NCBI GenBank assembly: GCA_964613215.1
Contig: CAZTHK010000013.1
Span: 56,109 to 120,108 of the forward strand
DNA length: 64,000 nucleotides
Direction of reading: 5' to 3'
From: CAZTHK01 sp964613215
Lineage (GTDB): Bacteria; Krumholzibacteriota; Krumholzibacteriia; Krumholzibacteriales; CAZTHK01
The translations under genes and the position numbers were made by a program. The stretch's first letter is position 1, and each line of letters begins with the position of its first letter. Of the stretch, positions 62,360 through 64,000 are shown one piece after another. A model generated the notes under the pieces. The model saw only the letters and a program-made list of their open reading frames with translations, was not told the origin of the DNA and did no database searches.

Positions 62360-63922
62360 ATTTTTATTCTGGGTGTATAAAGCCTCGTAATCGGTATTAG
62401 AATCAGAGACTTGGGCAGGTTCGAACCGTTTGTGTAGGTTTTGTACTTCTGGAGCTATTCCTTGGAAGAGAGCGAGATTTTTATCAATTTGAATATGAAG
62501 TTGCTTGTCCTTAAGGATTAGGTTCGAACCTAAACATGAGAGTATATACCTTTTATCCTCTAATGTGCCGGTTTCGAATCGTTTTTTAGCTGTTTGAGCA
62601 AAAGAAAACATATCTTCAGCCCGGTTGAGCCAAGTTTCAATGCGGTTTTGCGTATCCGCGATTAGAGCCTCATATTTCTGTTTTTCCTGTATTAAATTAT
62701 TTTTCTTGCAGATGTATTCCTCAGCGCTTATTTCATCATTAAGGCGCATGTTAAAAAGTGAGTCTAATTTTCTATTGCATACATCAAGGTTCTGTCTATA
62801 TGCCTGAGTGATTTTCTCGCGATCAACACTTTCTTTAGAATGCTCTTCTTTAAGTTGTTTTATTGCCCACTTCCTAAACTGTATTGGTATGGATATCTTC
62901 CCCAACACATTAAGAATTTGGTTCTCGAGTTCCTCAGAACGTATATATGGTTGAGAGCAATTCTTTTTTATCCTTTTTGTACAATGATAATAAATGTAAT
63001 GATGTGTATTGCCATTTTTCTGTTGTTTCGTTTTTTCCTCAGCAGTAATAAGTGCTCCACATTCTCCGCAACGTATGAGGCCGGTGAAGGCGAAAACATG
63101 GATCTTTGCTCTAGGATTACTCCTACTAGCGATAATCCTTTGCGCCAAGTCAAAGTCATTCTTGGAAATCATTGGCTCATGTTTGCCTGGATAAACATCG
63201 CCATTCCATCGAAACGAGCCGTAATAGAAGGGATTACGAAATAGCCGATAGAAGTTAGTGCGAGAAATCCTGCTACCTTTGCTATTTTTAAGGCCGATTT
63301 CTTGGGCAATTTCAAAAAGCTGTTCAATAGAACAGCGCTTCTCCAATAGTATCGTCCACAACTTCTTCATTATTGGGTATGAAATGGGATCAGGGTAAAT
63401 AGGCGGTTTATCTGGCTGATTATATTTATTATTGAGATATCCAACTGGTGGCTTGTGTGGAAGCCAACCCTGCTTAATTTTATTTCTTTGTCCTCTTTTG
63501 GTGTTAGCGCTTAAATCAAGGATAAACTGATTCGCCATTCCAAACTCTAGATTCATCATCAGGACATTATCTGTTGGTAGATAGCTGCGTTTAAAAGTCT
63601 GAATATGACGGATGATTGATTTCTGAAGCAACCAGTTAATTTTACCACCGTCAATGGGATTACGTGCCAGACGGTCCAGTTTCCAACAAATTATTCCCTC
63701 AGCATACCCTTTTTGGATATATTCGATCATTAAGTTAAATACTGGTCTTCCGGGAGCCTTAGCAGATTTCTCTTCAGTGAAAATTTCAACAATTTTTAAA
63801 TTCATCTGTTTGGCTAGATCCGTCAGTTCTTCAACCTGGGAAGAAACAGAAGCGACTTGCTTGTCTTCATTTTCAGAAGATTTCCTGGCGTAAAGAAAAT
63901 ATCGGTTAGACTCATTTTTCAT
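62330..63922 (-). CDS. Large serine recombinase (integrase)
   Basis: 530 residues. The resolvase domain (about 5-150) has YARKSSENED with the catalytic Ser15 and WKLDRLARNPIDGG. Then comes a recombinase domain (GYLNNKYNQP to NPFYYGSFRWNG), a zinc ribbon (IRCGECGA, HYIYYHCTKRIKKNC) and a coiled-coil. It cuts and rejoins DNA to integrate or excise an element. The base composition is clearly more AT-rich than the surroundings, a sign of transfer. The last codons (GGQRDSNP) are read from the opposite strand of tRNA-His, so the attachment site lies at the tRNA 3' end and the element extends rightward. Confidence 0.92.
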   Translation of the reverse strand: MKNESNRYFLYARKSSENEDKQVASVSSQVEELTDLAKQMNLKIVEIFTEEKSAKAPGRPVFNLMIEYIQKGYAEGIICWKLDRLARNPIDGGKINWLLQKSIIRHIQTFKRSYLPTDNVLMMNLEFGMANQFILDLSANTKRGQRNKIKQGWLPHKPPVGYLNNKYNQPDKPPIYPDPISYPIMKKLWTILLEKRCSIEQLFEIAQEIGLKNSKGSRISRTNFYRLFRNPFYYGSFRWNGDVYPGKHEPMISKNDFDLAQRIIASRSNPRAKIHVFAFTGLIRCGECGALITAEEKTKQQKNGNTHHYIYYHCTKRIKKNCSQPYIRSEELENQILNVLGKISIPIQFRKWAIKQLKEEHSKESVDREKITQAYRQNLDVCNRKLDSLFNMRLNDEISAEEYICKKNNLIQEKQKYEALIADTQNRIETWLNRAEDMFSFAQTAKKRFETGTLEDKRYILSCLGSNLILKDKQLHIQIDKNLALFQGIAPEVQNLHKRFEPAQVSDSNTDYEALYTQNKNWGGQRDSNP

Positions 63923-64000
63923 TATTTCTCGATTTTGTTCATGAGCTTAGTTAGTTCCTGTTGCGGAAAGAAGATATAGAAAAAACATGCCTGATCCTTT
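63922..64000 (-). CDS. 3' end of an unidentified gene in the integrated element
   Basis: The last 25 codons of a gene entering from the right edge end KDQACFFYIFFPQQELTKLM and NKIEK. Its stop TAA overlaps the recombinase ATG (TAATG), so the two are translated together. Too little to identify; small genes upstream of serine integrases often encode helper or regulatory proteins. Confidence 0.6.
   Translation of the reverse strand, partial: KDQACFFYIFFPQQELTKLMNKIEK

Overview
The window reads as chromosomal DNA of a Gram-negative, probably anaerobic or facultatively fermentative bacterium. An FCB-type candidate phylum fits best. The signs are a large secreted protein ending in a Por/type-IX-like sorting domain (NYPNPFNP motif), outer-membrane beta-barrel proteins, lipoproteins, a GldA/F/G-like ABC cluster, class III (oxygen-sensitive) ribonucleotide reductase and lactate dehydrogenase. 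No rRNA or species marker is present, so the placement is an inference.

Layout. 1-6.5 kb: a broken Cdc48-like AAA gene, hsp20, ldh, a decayed propeller/outer-membrane gene, an EctA-like acetyltransferase, purD, a phosphoribosyltransferase and the remnant of a sugar dehydrogenase. 6.6-16.6 kb: a three-gene two-component operon, lone receiver proteins, pfkB, an OmpA-like lipoprotein, a tandem PRC-barrel protein and a frameshifted outer-membrane gene. 16.9-21.2 kb: treY-treZ. 21.8-23.7 kb: ftsH behind strong hairpins. 23.8-27.9 kb: multi-rhodanese sulfurtransferase, egtD-like methyltransferase, sufS and sufE. 28-34.4 kb: DUF427, DUF2891, a serine hydrolase and a NarL-type kinase/regulator pair with an opposing lone receiver. 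34.9-42 kb: secreted proteins, repeats, a stand-alone LigD phosphoesterase domain and a propeller-transglutaminase. 42.7-47.5 kb: ABC operon. 47.9-61.1 kb: Smr protein, parvulin lipoprotein, glycogen phosphorylase, a nucleotidyltransferase-phosphoesterase-permease block, ornithine/alanine racemase, nrdD-nrdG. 61.5-64 kb: a receiver, tRNA-Arg(TCT), tRNA-His(GTG), and a large serine recombinase whose 3' end lies inside tRNA-His, marking the edge of an integrated element that continues beyond the window.

The most notable system is the 23.8-27.9 kb block. The rhodanese has the active-site pattern of EanB, which makes ergothioneine from hercynine without oxygen. It sits next to the histidine methyltransferase that makes hercynine and to a cysteine desulfurase/SufE pair that could supply the persulfide sulfur. 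This looks like a self-contained oxygen-independent ergothioneine locus. Metabolic genes around it (glycogen phosphorylase, treYZ, pfkB, ldh, nrdDG) suit a glycogen-storing fermenter that also makes trehalose.

The window also holds at least five broken or truncated genes and several inverted or dispersed repeats in long intergenic regions. This points to active gene decay, or to some indel errors in the assembly.
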